Assembly: GCA_937912225.1 (NCBI GenBank)
Contig: CALDOJ010000037.1
Coordinates: 32,585-96,584 of the forward strand
Reading direction: 5' to 3'
Source of the DNA: Candidatus Woesearchaeota archaeon
GTDB taxonomy: Archaea; Nanobdellota; Nanobdellia; Woesearchaeales; GCA-2686295
DNA length: 64,000 nucleotides
A model generated the notes under the pieces. That model did not search any database and was not told the origin of the DNA. It saw only the letters and a program-made list of their open reading frames with translations. Position 1 is the stretch's first letter, and every line of letters starts with the position of its first letter. Both the position numbers and the translations under genes were made by a program. This document shows positions 27,293 through 37,732 of this stretch, in pieces.

Positions 27293-29290
27293 ATGACTGT
27301 AATTTTAGAAGACACAATTACTCAAAGTGAGACGAGCAAAGAGATTATTGGAGCAAAAGCGTATAATCTTTTAAGCTTAAAAGAACTGGAATTAGAACTG
27401 GGTTTTAAAGTTCCAAAGTTTGGAGTATTACCAACAAATTCTGTATGGGATAAATTAGATAATATAGTTGCAAATAATTCTTTTGTAAAAGGTAAGAAAA
27501 TTGTTCGTTCATCATCTCCTTATGAAGATGGAGCTCTTTCGTTTGCAGGCAGATATGAGTCAGTTCGAGATGTATTTGATGCAAATCTTGGAGAAGCAAT
27601 TTTAGAAGTTGTAAAATCTGCAGATGCAGATAAAGTGAAGAATTACTCTAAAGATCATGATTTACAAATTGATAATTCAATTGCAGTTATCATTCAAGAA
27701 CAAATTGACTTTGACTATGCAGGAACAATTTACTCAACAAAACCTGCTGATCCAAACCATATACTAATGGAATTTAATAAAGGATTAATTGATCCTACTG
27801 CAAAACAATACGCTTTAGAATTCTATAAAGAACTTGATTATATGGGTCTATTAGAAGAGTCTTTTTTATCAGAATCTTTTGAAGATGATTTTAATTTGGA
27901 AGAAAGTTGGAATGTTAAAGAATTACTTGAAAAAGTTGCTGAAATAGCATTAAAATTAGAAGATAAGTTTGAACAACCACAAGATATAGAATTTGGAATT
28001 AAAGACGATGAAATTTACTTGGTTCAGTCAAGACCTTTAACAGATATTCAAGAAGCGGTTCAAATTGAGTTTCCTTCAGTTTCAAAAGAATTATTGTTGA
28101 TGGAAGGAAAGATTGTAAGAGGTGCAGGTCACTTAACATTACCTGCGGTAGTTTATGAAGGTCATGATGCTTTTTTAACCAGTCCAAATTTTAAGATGGT
28201 TGCAGCAATTGATCCTGATTCTGCCAATAAAGGTTATGCTATTTGGTTTAAAGGATTACAAAACTTAGATAAAAAATATAGTGATGGTTATATTTTAGTA
28301 ACTGAATGTTTTGAAGAAAGTTATAGTCAAGAAGAAGAACTTGCAAAAGAGATTTTAGGAGATTTATTAGCACGTGAAGGTTACATTTTTGGTTCAATGG
28401 ATGAAATGACTCCAAATAAAAAAGGGCTTATAACTTTTAATCATTCATCTTATGCATCTCATGCAATGACTGTTGCTAGAGAAAAAGGCATATTATATAT
28501 TGGCGGGGATAGTGAAGATAAAGCTTTTGAAGATCTTGAAACTGGTGAAATAATTGAGATGATATCTGATGGGAAGTTTGGAATTGTAGCAAGAGAGAAA
28601 GCGAAAAATTTTATGGACAGAGAAATTCCTGAAGAGTATAAAATTGATATTAATAAAGTTGAAGCAATAAGTTTTGAAGAAGCAAAAAAATATGAAGATA
28701 ATTATCAAGACTTAATTGGAAAAGCAATAAAATTTAACGATTCTATTCATTATATATCTGAAATTAGAATTAATGAATATGATGGTTTCTTAGAGCTTCT
28801 TTCCGGCAGATTTAAAGATGGAGAATTTCAAATTGCCAATCATTCTGGGACCTTAAGCATTTCATTGACAGATGTTCTTGAAAATTTTTATTTGAATACT
28901 GCTTTTTGGTCTAAAGTAACTCATGAAGAACTTTATAATAGAAACATTGAAGATGAAGTTGAAATTACTTCAAAAGAACTTTCTTTAAATAATCTTATTG
29001 AAAACCCTCTTGGTTATGGAACTAATTTGTTGAATGTACCTGTTAAGTTTAATGATTTGACTTATTTAGTAACCCGTATGGAATTAGTTGGTAATAACTT
29101 TGAATATGCTGTTAATGTATTATTAGATGAAACTATTATTTATGATGAAGATTCTTCTTCGAATTGTTTCGATTCACACAGAGTGTTTGAAAAATTAATA
29201 GATGCTAATGACTATGTTCGGATGAAAGGTAAAGATACTGTTTTAAAGAATGGTGTTAGTGAAGAAGATATTGATAAATATTTTTGGTAG
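27293..29290 (+). CDS. PPDK_N (ATP-grasp) and divergent swivel domain protein, PEP-synthase-like
   Basis: 665 residues. Residues 1 to ~265 form a pyruvate-phosphate-dikinase-type nucleotide-binding domain (IIGAKAYNLLSLKEL; RSSSPYEDGALSFAGRYESV with Arg72; QDIEFGIKDDEIYLVQSRPL). Residues ~270-450 contain a swivel-like domain with SSYASHAMTVAREKGILYIGG, where His390 aligns with the phosphohistidine of PpsA. The remaining ~215 residues are not the PEP/pyruvate barrel and I do not recognise them; two related beta-rich segments (VEISFEEAKKYEDNYQDLIGK-like and NLLNVPVKFNDLTYLVTRME) may be binding modules. It can load a histidine from ATP in principle, but the acceptor is unknown. Confidence 0.78.
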   Translation: MTVILEDTITQSETSKEIIGAKAYNLLSLKELELELGFKVPKFGVLPTNSVWDKLDNIVANNSFVKGKKIVRSSSPYEDGALSFAGRYESVRDVFDANLGEAILEVVKSADADKVKNYSKDHDLQIDNSIAVIIQEQIDFDYAGTIYSTKPADPNHILMEFNKGLIDPTAKQYALEFYKELDYMGLLEESFLSESFEDDFNLEESWNVKELLEKVAEIALKLEDKFEQPQDIEFGIKDDEIYLVQSRPLTDIQEAVQIEFPSVSKELLLMEGKIVRGAGHLTLPAVVYEGHDAFLTSPNFKMVAAIDPDSANKGYAIWFKGLQNLDKKYSDGYILVTECFEESYSQEEELAKEILGDLLAREGYIFGSMDEMTPNKKGLITFNHSSYASHAMTVAREKGILYIGGDSEDKAFEDLETGEIIEMISDGKFGIVAREKAKNFMDREIPEEYKIDINKVEAISFEEAKKYEDNYQDLIGKAIKFNDSIHYISEIRINEYDGFLELLSGRFKDGEFQIANHSGTLSISLTDVLENFYLNTAFWSKVTHEELYNRNIEDEVEITSKELSLNNLIENPLGYGTNLLNVPVKFNDLTYLVTRMELVGNNFEYAVNVLLDETIIYDEDSSSNCFDSHRVFEKLIDANDYVRMKGKDTVLKNGVSEEDIDKYFW

Positions 29291-29317
29291 CTTAATTTCT
29301 AATATATCTTCCAAAAA

Positions 29318-29328
29318 TTTTATATATA
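29318..29328 (+). promoter_or_regulatory. TATA box of the pyrophosphatase gene
   Basis: TTTATATATAC about 55 nt upstream of ATG 29376. A strong ribosome binding site (GGAGGGTGATT, 29361-29371) lies in the leader, marking a highly expressed gene. Confidence 0.6.
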
Positions 29329-29375
29329 CTTTGTTCATACAAAATTTTATTAAATTTGTTGGAGGGTGATTAAAC

Positions 29376-31322
29376 ATGTTGGTTTATGTAATAATAATTT
29401 CTATATTGGCCCTAATTTATGCTGCATTTTTAGCTGTAAAAGTTATGAAGCATGATGAAGGTACAGACGAGATGAAAGAGATTGCGTCTCATATTAAAGA
29501 AGGAGCAATGGCTTTTCTGAACAAAGAGTATTCGGTTATGGTGTTTTTTATAATCGCAGTATTTTTAGTTTTGTTTTTTTTAATTGGAAGAAACAATTCA
29601 TATGCGTTTTTAGCAGGAGCAATTTTATCTGCAATAGCTGGGAATATTGGTATGAGGATTGCAACTTCTGCAAATGTTCGAACAGCTCAAGCTGTTAGTA
29701 AGAGTTTGAACAAAGGTTTAGATGTTGCTTTTTCAAGTGGAACTGTTATGAGTATGTCAGTTGTTGGACTTGGTTTACTTGGTGTTTCAGTACTTTACTT
29801 AATCTTTAAAGATCCAAACATTATCTTTAGTTTTGGTTTTGGAGCTTCTAGCATTGCATTATTTGCAAGAGTTGGTGGCGGAATTTATACTAAAGCTGCA
29901 GACGTTGGAGCTGACTTAGTCGGAAAAGTTGAAAAAGGAATTCCTGAAGATGACCCTCGAAACCCTGCAACAATCGCAGACAATGTTGGAGACAATGTTG
30001 GAGACGTAGCTGGAATGGGTGCAGACCTTTTTGAAAGTTATGTTGACAGTATCATTGCAGCAATGGTTTTAGGAGTTGCAACTTTTGTTGGTTCAAACGG
30101 AGTAATTTTACCTTTAATGCTTGCAGGTCTTGGAATCTTAGCATCAATTATTGGAACTTTCTTTGTAAAAACAACAGGTAAAGACGCTCAGAAAGCTATG
30201 AATAAAGGATTATTTGTTAGCACTGGTTTAATGATTGTATTTGCTTTTTTCTTAATCAAATTTATGATTGGAGATTTAAGTTTATTTTACGCAACAATAT
30301 CTGGTTTAATATCGGGCGTAGTTATTGGACTTGCAACTGAATACTATACATCTGCAGATCACAAACCTGCACAAAGTATTGCTCTTGCTTCAAAAACTGG
30401 TAGCGGAACAAATATAATTAGAGGACTTGGTGTTGGAATGATTAGCACAATTATACCAGTGCTTGCAGTATGTGTTGCAATCTTTTTATCATTCTACTTT
30501 GGTGGATTATACGGAGTTGCAATTGCAGCTGTTGGAATGCTTAGCACTCTTGGTTTAACACTTGCATCAGACACTTATGGTCCTGTTGCTGATAACGCAG
30601 CTGGAATTGCAGAAATGGCTGGTATGGGTGACAAAGTTCGAAAACGAGCAGAAGCGCTTGACGCAGTTGGTAACACAACAGCAGCTATTGGTAAAGGATT
30701 TGCAATTGGTTCAGCAGCATTAACTGCTTTAGCATTATTTGTAAGTTTTACACAAGTTGCAGGTTTAAAGGCAATTAACATTGCTTCACCTTCAGTAATT
30801 ATTGGACTATTTATTGGTTCATTAATGCCATTTATCTTCAGCGCAATTACTATGAATGCAGTAGGAAGAGCAGCTTTTGAAATGGTAAATGAAGTTCGAA
30901 GACAATTCAAAGAGATTAAAGGTTTAATGGAAGGAAAAGCAAAACCTGACTATAAGAGATGTGTACAAATAAGTACTCATGCAGCTCTTAAAGAAATGGT
31001 TATTCCTGGATTACTAGCAGTTATTGTTCCAATTGTTGTTGGACTTTGGAATGTTGAAGCTCTTGGTGGAATGTTAGTTGGAGTTACAGCTACTGGATTT
31101 TTAATGGCAGTGTTTATGTCAAATGCGGGTGGTGCTTGGGACAATGCTAAAAAGTATATTGAATCTGGACACCTTGGTGGAAAGGGCAGTCCTGAACACA
31201 AAGCAGCAGTTGTCGGAGACACAGTTGGAGATCCATTCAAAGATACAAGCGGACCAAGTTTGAACATTTTAATCAAACTAATGAGTATCGTTGCAGTAGT
31301 CTTTGTACCTCTATTCCTTTAA
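29376..31322 (+). CDS. hppA: Membrane-bound ion-pumping pyrophosphatase, K+-dependent type
   Basis: 648 residues with about 16 membrane helices. It hydrolyses pyrophosphate and pumps H+ or Na+. The catalytic loop [22 protein letters not shown] and [22 protein letters not shown] are complete, as is [16 protein letters not shown] near the C-terminus. In [14 protein letters not shown] the residue that is Lys in K+-independent enzymes is Ala, with Gly three residues on, so it should belong to the K+-dependent subfamily. Whether it pumps Na+ or H+ cannot be decided here. Pyrophosphate is supplied by AMP-forming enzymes such as Acs. Confidence 0.95.
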   Translation: MLVYVIIISILALIYAAFLAVKVMKHDEGTDEMKEIASHIKEGAMAFLNKEYSVMVFFIIAVFLVLFFLIGRNNSYAFLAGAILSAIAGNIGMRIATSANVRTAQAVSKSLNKGLDVAFSSGTVMSMSVVGLGLLGVSVLYLIFKDPNIIFSFGFGASSIALFARVGGGIYTKAADVGADLVGKVEKGIPEDDPRNPATIADNVGDNVGDVAGMGADLFESYVDSIIAAMVLGVATFVGSNGVILPLMLAGLGILASIIGTFFVKTTGKDAQKAMNKGLFVSTGLMIVFAFFLIKFMIGDLSLFYATISGLISGVVIGLATEYYTSADHKPAQSIALASKTGSGTNIIRGLGVGMISTIIPVLAVCVAIFLSFYFGGLYGVAIAAVGMLSTLGLTLASDTYGPVADNAAGIAEMAGMGDKVRKRAEALDAVGNTTAAIGKGFAIGSAALTALALFVSFTQVAGLKAINIASPSVIIGLFIGSLMPFIFSAITMNAVGRAAFEMVNEVRRQFKEIKGLMEGKAKPDYKRCVQISTHAALKEMVIPGLLAVIVPIVVGLWNVEALGGMLVGVTATGFLMAVFMSNAGGAWDNAKKYIESGHLGGKGSPEHKAAVVGDTVGDPFKDTSGPSLNILIKLMSIVAVVFVPLFL

Positions 31323-31363
31323 ATAGAGATTTTTTTTATTTTTTATTTTTGGAGGTTTTTAAA

Positions 31364-31780
31364 ATGAGATTAAATAATGTTTTACTAATAATTTTATTAG
31401 GACTTATGATTCTGTTGTCAGGATGTAATTCTTCTTCTGAAAATAGCATGCCTGATCCTAAAAAATTAATACCTGATTCTTGTACTTTCTCTGGTTTTGA
31501 ATGTGTGGAATCTCAAGTATATGATTCTACTATTGAAATAACTCTGCAAAATTTACAAAATCAAGCAATTGTTATTACAAGTATTAGTTCAGATAGTTGT
31601 ACTTCATCGGATAGTATTGAGTCCTTTAAACCAGAAGATGATTTTACTTTCTCTTTGACTTGTGAGGATATTGTTCCTGGTGAAAAATTCAAGAAAACTG
31701 TGATGATTGAGTATTACCCTGAAGCTTCAGGTTCTATGTTTAAAAGATCTGCTTATGGGGATGTTGTAATGAGTTCATAA
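31364..31780 (+). CDS. Small lipoprotein of unknown function
   Basis: 138 residues from ATG 31364, chosen because GGAGG (31351-31355) is correctly spaced. A lipoprotein signal (LLIILLGLMILLSGC) is followed by a Ser/Asn-rich linker and a beta-rich domain (ESQVYDSTIEITLQNLQNQAIVI) like an archaeal immunoglobulin-like fold. It lies between hppA and the cyclophilin lipoprotein on one strand. Confidence 0.7.
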   Translation: MRLNNVLLIILLGLMILLSGCNSSSENSMPDPKKLIPDSCTFSGFECVESQVYDSTIEITLQNLQNQAIVITSISSDSCTSSDSIESFKPEDDFTFSLTCEDIVPGEKFKKTVMIEYYPEASGSMFKRSAYGDVVMSS

Positions 31781-31798
31781 TTTATTTGAGGTGATTAA

Positions 31799-32353
31799 AT
31801 GAAGAAAATTTTGATAGTAATGATTATATGTTTATTTTTAGTGGGGTGTAATAAAGTGGTAAAAGATGAAGTAGTTGTATTTGAAACAAGTGAAGGAATT
31901 ATCAAAGTCAAATTAGATCGAGAGAATGCTCCTATCACAGTTGAAAACTTTGTAGGTTATGTTAATGAAGGTTTTTATGATGGATTAGTATTTCACAGAG
32001 TAATGTCTGGATTTATGATTCAAGGCGGAGGGTTTACTCCTGATGGAAATCAAAAAGAAACTCGAGATGAAATTAAACTTGAATCACAAAATGGATTGTC
32101 AAACGATCGAGGAACAATTGCAATGGCTCGAACAAACGTTCCAGATAGTGCAAGTAGTCAGTTTTTCATTAACTTAGTTGACAATGGATTTTTAAATTAC
32201 GGACCTGGTAATGATGGTTATGCAGTTTTTGGAAAAACTATTGAAGGACTTGATGTAGTTGATGCTATTGGAGCAGTAGAAACCACTACAAAAAAAGGAA
32301 TGGGCGATTGGCCTGTAGAAGAAGTAGTAATTACAAAAGCTTACATGGAGTAA
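31799..32353 (+). CDS. Cyclophilin-type peptidyl-prolyl isomerase lipoprotein
   Basis: 184 residues. A lipobox (LFLVGC) is followed by a cyclophilin domain: FETSEGIIKVKLDRENAPITVENF, GLVFHRVMSGFMIQGG, and ASSQFFINLVDNGFLNYG. It should assist folding of extracytoplasmic proteins. GAGGTG at 31788-31793 serves the ATG. It is probably co-transcribed with the lipoprotein before it. Confidence 0.92.
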   Translation: MKKILIVMIICLFLVGCNKVVKDEVVVFETSEGIIKVKLDRENAPITVENFVGYVNEGFYDGLVFHRVMSGFMIQGGGFTPDGNQKETRDEIKLESQNGLSNDRGTIAMARTNVPDSASSQFFINLVDNGFLNYGPGNDGYAVFGKTIEGLDVVDAIGAVETTTKKGMGDWPVEEVVITKAYME

Positions 32354-32416
32354 AGTTTTATTTTTTTTATTTTTTTTAGTTAATTTTTTATAATCTTTTT
32401 CTTTATTTTTTTTATA

Positions 32417-33940
32417 ATGGTAGATAAAGAAAGTTTGAATCGAATAGAACCAGAAGTTGTTATAGGTGATAAGGATGAGATTTTTGAAAAAATTATTTCT
32501 GTTCAAGATTGGTTAGAAGCATTTGGAACCAATAGACCTTTCTTTATTAATTTGGTTTTAAGAGAACTTACAACTCTAATGATTCAAAGATTTCCTGATA
32601 TAAATATATCTGATATTGTTTGTGTTTATGGCGAGAATGATGGTCGTAAAGGACAATATTTTGCAAATAAAGATCATTATAGATCATCATATAAATATTT
32701 ATTAGATAACATTTCAAAATTACAAAATATATTTGAACAGTTTGGTTTAGAAAGTGAAAAATATGAACTTTTTTATGAAAAATTTTCTTTTGCTAAAAAT
32801 AAAATAGATTTATTTGATGAGTTCATTAAGATTTATGATGATTGGTATGTTGTTGGTTGTGCAGTTGATGGTGCATTAGTTTATTCGGAAGAACTAGTAA
32901 AAAAGTTTAAAGACAAATATTCCGATTATGAAGAGGAAATTTCTATTTTAGTATTACCTGATAAATTAACTTTTATTGGTGAAGAAAATTTATCAATGAT
33001 GAAAATTGCTTTTCAAAGTAAAAAATTATGTGTTGAAGAAATTTCTGATTTTAAAAGCGATAATGATTTAATGAATTTACTAAAAGAGCATCAAAAAAGA
33101 TTTCATTGGATTAGAAATAATTATCGAGGCGCATACGAAATAACTGTTGAACAATTCTTAGAAGAATTACCAGAATATCTTGATAAAGATATGACTTTTT
33201 TACAAGAAAAAATTGAACAACAAGAAAATTATGAATTAACTCATTCTAAAAAAGTTGATTTAATTAAATCTAAAAATATTTTTTCAGAAAAAGAATTTCA
33301 AGATCTTATTTGGGTTGGAAAAACTTCTTTTTTAATGGATAAAAGAAAAGGATATAATTTATTAGGAGATTATATGCTGTCTGAATTTTTAAAAGGATTT
33401 GCAAATAAATTAAATCTTGATTATGATGATTTAGCAATGTTAACAGATTTAGAACTTAAAGAAATCTTATCAGGTGCAAAGTCTTTAAATAATTTTAATA
33501 TTGTAGAACGGAAAAAAGCAACTTTATCTTGGTACGATACTGATGGGAATCATTTGCTGTATAATGGGGATAATGCAAAACAGTTTATGAAAGAAATAAA
33601 ACCTATTTATGACACAACAGGACCTGTTAAAGGATTGGTTGCAAGTAAAGGTTTTACAAAAGGACGAGTTAGAATAATATATGACACTTCACAGAATCAT
33701 GATTTTAAAGAAGGCGATATTTTAGTAACTGGCATGACTAGACCAGAGTTTGTTCCTTTGATGAAAAAAGCAGGTGCAATTATTACTGATGAAGGAGGAG
33801 TTACTTGTCATGCGGCAATTATTAGCAGGGAACTTGGAAAGCCTTGTATAATTGGAACAAAAAATGCGACTTCAGCATTAAAAGATGGAGACTTAATTGA
33901 AGTTGATGCTAACAAAGGAATTGTTAGAAAAATTGAATAG
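32417..33940 (+). CDS. Single-unit swivel (PEP-utiliser phosphohistidine) protein
   Basis: 507 residues. The C-terminal ~100 residues are a PEP-utiliser swivel domain with His465 in [18 protein letters not shown] and the closing [19 protein letters not shown]. The ~390-residue N-terminal part is helical and carries HQKRFHW at 225-231 and a later RKGYN segment. Both features recur at the same positions in the gene at 36212 and in most units of the giant protein. No ATP-grasp and no PEP barrel are present, so it must receive phosphate from another protein or be a receiver. A TATA-like element around 32385-32395 predicts a leaderless message. Confidence 0.8.
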   Translation: MVDKESLNRIEPEVVIGDKDEIFEKIISVQDWLEAFGTNRPFFINLVLRELTTLMIQRFPDINISDIVCVYGENDGRKGQYFANKDHYRSSYKYLLDNISKLQNIFEQFGLESEKYELFYEKFSFAKNKIDLFDEFIKIYDDWYVVGCAVDGALVYSEELVKKFKDKYSDYEEEISILVLPDKLTFIGEENLSMMKIAFQSKKLCVEEISDFKSDNDLMNLLKEHQKRFHWIRNNYRGAYEITVEQFLEELPEYLDKDMTFLQEKIEQQENYELTHSKKVDLIKSKNIFSEKEFQDLIWVGKTSFLMDKRKGYNLLGDYMLSEFLKGFANKLNLDYDDLAMLTDLELKEILSGAKSLNNFNIVERKKATLSWYDTDGNHLLYNGDNAKQFMKEIKPIYDTTGPVKGLVASKGFTKGRVRIIYDTSQNHDFKEGDILVTGMTRPEFVPLMKKAGAIITDEGGVTCHAAIISRELGKPCIIGTKNATSALKDGDLIEVDANKGIVRKIE

Positions 33941-33967
33941 AAATTTAGAAAAATAAATATTTTTCAA

Positions 33968-33990
33968 CTTTTCATTTTAAAAATGAAAAG
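33968..33990. promoter_or_regulatory. Perfect palindrome upstream of the purine permease gene
   Basis: CTTTTCATTTT and AAAATGAAAAG form 11-bp arms around a single A. It lies just upstream of a TATA-like CTTATAAG (34006-34013) and after the end of the previous gene. An operator or a transcript-end hairpin are both possible. Confidence 0.4.
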
Positions 33991-34043
33991 CTTTATTAAT
34001 TTTAACTTATAAGACAAATATTATCGAACATGGGGGTGTTTGA

Positions 34044-35339
34044 ATGGCAGATTTTTTTGAACTTAAAAAAAACAAATCTAATTATAAAACAGAAATTCTG
34101 GCAGGTATTACAACTTTTCTAGCAATGATGTATATTATTGTTGTAAACCCTGCTATCTTGAGTGAAACTGGAATGCCTTTTGCTGCAGTATTAACAGCAA
34201 CAGTTATTGTAAGTGCGTTCTGTAGTATTATGATGGGAGTTTATGCTAAAAACCCAATCGCTTTAGCACCAGGAATGGGACTAAACGCATTTTTCACTTA
34301 CACAGTTGTTTTTGGTATGGGTTTAAGTTGGCAAACAGCACTTGGAGCAGTTTTCTGGTCGGGAATCATATTCTTACTATTATCGATCTTTAAAATTCGT
34401 GTAAAGATTGTTGAAGCAATTCCAAAGCAAATCCGTTACGGTGTTGCTGCAGGTATTGGTTTATTCATTGCATTAATTGGTTTTATCAACTCAGGATTTA
34501 TTACTTCAAATCCTGCAACAACTATTGGTATGGGTCCATTAACTCCTGTTACTATAACTTTCTTATTTGGTCTAGCTGTAACTAGTATTTTAGTTGCAAG
34601 AAAAGTTAAAGGTGCATTGTTATGGGGTATTATTGCAACAACTCTTGCAGCAATTCCTATTGGAAGAATTTGGGGGCCTGAACTATTAGTTAGTTGGAAT
34701 GGTTTCTTTTCAGCTCCAGACTTTAGTTTATTATTTGCTTTAGACTTTGTTGGTTCATTAAAACTAGCTTTTATTCCAGTAATGTTTGCATTCTTATTCA
34801 CAGATATGTTTGATAGTTTGTCAACATTTGTTGGTGTTGCAGAAGCTGGTAATTTGGTTGATAAAAATGGTGATCCTCGAAATATTCGACAATCTTTAGT
34901 TGTAGACGGTGTTGCAACAACTCTTGCAGGTTTAGTTGGAAGTAGTCCTGGAACAAGTTACATTGAATCAGCATCAGGAATTGAAACTGGTGGACGAACA
35001 GGACTTACTGCTGTTGTTGCTGGATTATTGTTCATTCCATTCATGTTTTTCTCACCATTATTATCAGTTGTTCCGGCAATTGCAACGGCTCCAGTTTTAG
35101 TTTTAGTTGGTGTGTTCATGATGGGTCCGATTTTAAAGATAAAATGGAAAGAAATGGATTATGCAATTCCAGCATTTTTATCATTGGTATTAATACCTTT
35201 AACTTATTCCATAACACAAGGAATAATCTGGGGTTTTTTAAGTTGGACTGTATTGAAAATTTTCAAAGGCAAGTTTAAAGAAATCACACCTATGTTAATA
35301 ATAATAGACATACTAGCGATTATTGCGTTAGTAGTCTAA
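34044..35339 (+). CDS. NCS2-family purine permease (AzgA-like)
   Basis: 431 residues with 12 or more hydrophobic segments. NPIALAPGMGLNAFF, DMFDSLSTFVGVAEAGNL and GSSPGTSYIESASGIETGGR are hallmarks of the AzgA/PbuG branch, which imports hypoxanthine, guanine or adenine. GGGGGTG at 34032-34038 is the ribosome binding site. Purine import fits a DPANN archaeon with limited nucleotide synthesis, although that is an inference. Confidence 0.92.
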   Translation: MADFFELKKNKSNYKTEILAGITTFLAMMYIIVVNPAILSETGMPFAAVLTATVIVSAFCSIMMGVYAKNPIALAPGMGLNAFFTYTVVFGMGLSWQTALGAVFWSGIIFLLLSIFKIRVKIVEAIPKQIRYGVAAGIGLFIALIGFINSGFITSNPATTIGMGPLTPVTITFLFGLAVTSILVARKVKGALLWGIIATTLAAIPIGRIWGPELLVSWNGFFSAPDFSLLFALDFVGSLKLAFIPVMFAFLFTDMFDSLSTFVGVAEAGNLVDKNGDPRNIRQSLVVDGVATTLAGLVGSSPGTSYIESASGIETGGRTGLTAVVAGLLFIPFMFFSPLLSVVPAIATAPVLVLVGVFMMGPILKIKWKEMDYAIPAFLSLVLIPLTYSITQGIIWGFLSWTVLKIFKGKFKEITPMLIIIDILAIIALVV

Positions 35340-35386
35340 ATTTTTTATTTTTTTTTAAATTTTTTAGAAAAAGAAAAATAAAATAA

Positions 35387-36112
35387 TTATTGCACATACT
35401 TTTCTACTAGTTGTGCAAGTGGAAATTCTTTGAAATCAGCGTTCTGAACTATTGCTTTAGGAGTTTTTACTCCTCCAAATCTAACTTTGTATTCTCCGCC
35501 TACTTTTTTTGCGAATAAATTAAGTCCTGTTCCTGGTTGAAGCATTTCAGTGTATTTGAGTTGATCTTCGAATGTTACTGGAGTTGTATCTTCGTGATCT
35601 CTTGCTAGTAAGATGTATGAGACGTCAATGCTTGGTCCGTGTGTTCCTCTTATATCAATGTTTGTTTTCAAGTTATTTGCTCCTAGTTCAATGTGCTTAA
35701 GAATTCCTTGAATTGCGGATTTTAAATGGTTTGCTCCTGCTTGGTTTATTTCTGGGCCTGATAATTCGAAAATTTTTTGATTTAATTCGTAAGGATCCTC
35801 AATATTTCTTACTGCTTCAAGTACTGCTTTTGGAACCATTGTTCCTGCACTGTTAAGTAGAGGGTCAAAAGTCATGTATTCGTCAATGTTTGTGATGCCT
35901 GCACCTAATAAATGTTGGGCTACTGTGATGTAAGTTCTGTCTTTGTTAGAATAAATTCCTTGATAATGTGCATCTGGAAATAGTTGAATTAGTTTCATTC
36001 CTTTTTGATATGCGTTAGCAATACCTTTTGGAGTTGGTTGATCTAATTTTTTGCCTGTTTTGGGATTTTTGGCTGTTTCTTCGTGTCTTCTTAAAAGTTG
36101 AATTATAGTCAT
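35387..36112 (-). CDS. Histidine-phosphatase-superfamily-like protein
   Basis: 241 residues. LLRRHEETAKNP near the start matches the catalytic RHG motif with Glu replacing Gly. YSNKDRTYITVAQHLL supplies the second arginine region, and RGTHGPSIDVSYILL looks like the C-terminal catalytic His. Catalysis is likely but the substrate is unknown. GAGGTA precedes the ATG on the minus strand. It is divergent from the swivel gene at 36212 across 99 bases containing AGTAATATGTTACT symmetry. Confidence 0.72.
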   Translation of the reverse strand: MTIIQLLRRHEETAKNPKTGKKLDQPTPKGIANAYQKGMKLIQLFPDAHYQGIYSNKDRTYITVAQHLLGAGITNIDEYMTFDPLLNSAGTMVPKAVLEAVRNIEDPYELNQKIFELSGPEINQAGANHLKSAIQGILKHIELGANNLKTNIDIRGTHGPSIDVSYILLARDHEDTTPVTFEDQLKYTEMLQPGTGLNLFAKKVGGEYKVRFGGVKTPKAIVQNADFKEFPLAQLVEKYVQ

Positions 36113-36211
36113 ATTGAGTACCTCTTAGTAATATGTTACTACTAATATGTAGTTAATAGTATATAAATGTTTTGGTTTTTTTAAGTAAAACTTATAAAAA
36201 CAAAGTATTTT

Positions 36212-37732
36212 ATGAATAACATAATGAAAAAGGAGTGGTTTAGGTTCGAGGGGATGCCTAAAGTTAATATCCAGGCTGGAATGTCTTATACATTTTTTTA
36301 TAAAAAAGATTATTTGCAAGAATACATTCAAAAAGTGCTTGGAATAAAGGATTATCCACAACAAGAGCTAGTTATAGAATTTAAAAAAGGAAGCTGTGTT
36401 TTATATTATTGTTCGCCAAGTATTGATTTATTAGCTGATAAAATTTGTAAAAAAACTTTTGATAATCCAAAATGGGCTTTAAAAATTAATTCTGACGTTA
36501 GAAAAAGAAGCAACGCTCTTTTTAGATTAAGTAAAAAAATGTTAAAAACTGATTTTTCTAAGTTTTCAGATAAAAAACTTTCTCAAATGTATTACAAATA
36601 TTATTCTGCACAAGTAGCGATGCATTCTGCTGGGTGGTATGGTAACATGGCTGATTATGACGGAATCTATGCAAAGAAATTATTAAATTTATTAGTTGAT
36701 AAAGTTAAAGGAACATCAATTTCAGTTCAAGAAGCACTACAAATACTTACTTCAACAAAAGAGTTAAGTTTTGCAATGAAAGAAGAATTAGATTTATTGG
36801 AATCAATTATTATAATAAAAAAATTAAAAGCAGAAAAAACTTTTACTAAAAGACCAGAGACAAAAAAACATATTGAAGAGCATACAAAAAAACACGGTTG
36901 GTTAGCTTATGGACATGAAGGACCTGGTTGGGGAGAAGATTATTTTATTGAAAGAATACAAACCATCATAACAGAAAAAGCAAGTCCTGAAAAATTAATT
37001 CAAGAGCTGAAAAATAAAATTGAGCAAGAAGAAACAGAGAAAAAAGAATTAATAAAAAAGCTTGAACTTAATAAAAAAGACCAGAACAGATTCAAAGTTT
37101 TTTCACAAATAATGTTTCTAAAAGGATATCGAAAAGATTCAATGTTTTTTGGTGCAAAAGCAAGAGACTATTTATTTTCTGAAATTGTAAAACGAAAAAA
37201 TCTAACTATTAAAGAAATCTGGTATGTTAAATTTGAAGAAATGAATGATTTTATTTTAAAAAATAAATTTTCAAAAAAAGAATTAAAACAAAGATTTGAT
37301 TATTATGTTATGCATTATCAGGCTGGTAAAGGATTTAAATCATATCATGGGTTAAAAGGAAAAGAATTTCTAAAAAAATTGCCTTGGCAAAAAAAAGAAA
37401 CAAAAGAAGTTACAGAACTAAAAGGGATGTGTGCTTCAATTGGAACTGCTAAAGGAAAAGTTAAAATAATTTGTCTTGCAGAAGACATGATTAAGATGAA
37501 TAAAGGAGATATTTTGGTTTCAGAAGCAACAAATCCAGAATTGTTACCTGCTATGAAAAAAGCTGCAGCAATTGTTACCAATATTGGAGGAATAACTTGC
37601 CATGCAGCAATTGTAAGCAGAGAACTTGGAGTTCCATGTGTAATTGGAACAAAGAATGCAACGAATGTCTTAAAAGATGGAGACCTAGTTGAAGTTGATG
37701 CAAATAAGGGTATAGTGAGGAAGATTAAATGA
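36212..37732 (+). CDS. Single-unit swivel (PEP-utiliser phosphohistidine) protein
   Basis: 506 residues. It has the same layout as the gene at 32417: a helical ~390-residue region with HTKKHGW at 224-230 followed by GHEGPGW, a conserved RKDSM segment, then a swivel domain with His464 in TNIGGITCHAAIVSRELG. The domain ends [19 protein letters not shown]. It stops with an ATGA overlap into the giant gene, so the two are translated together and probably derive from one another. The second ATG at 36224 is an alternative start, since a TATA-like element at 36191-36199 sits close to the annotated one. Confidence 0.8.
   Translation: MNNIMKKEWFRFEGMPKVNIQAGMSYTFFYKKDYLQEYIQKVLGIKDYPQQELVIEFKKGSCVLYYCSPSIDLLADKICKKTFDNPKWALKINSDVRKRSNALFRLSKKMLKTDFSKFSDKKLSQMYYKYYSAQVAMHSAGWYGNMADYDGIYAKKLLNLLVDKVKGTSISVQEALQILTSTKELSFAMKEELDLLESIIIIKKLKAEKTFTKRPETKKHIEEHTKKHGWLAYGHEGPGWGEDYFIERIQTIITEKASPEKLIQELKNKIEQEETEKKELIKKLELNKKDQNRFKVFSQIMFLKGYRKDSMFFGAKARDYLFSEIVKRKNLTIKEIWYVKFEEMNDFILKNKFSKKELKQRFDYYVMHYQAGKGFKSYHGLKGKEFLKKLPWQKKETKEVTELKGMCASIGTAKGKVKIICLAEDMIKMNKGDILVSEATNPELLPAMKKAAAIVTNIGGITCHAAIVSRELGVPCVIGTKNATNVLKDGDLVEVDANKGIVRKIK

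Noticed and set aside
33968..33990. Palindrome as a bacterial-type intrinsic terminator
   Set aside because: It is not followed by a T run on either strand in the expected place, and archaeal termination does not need a hairpin.
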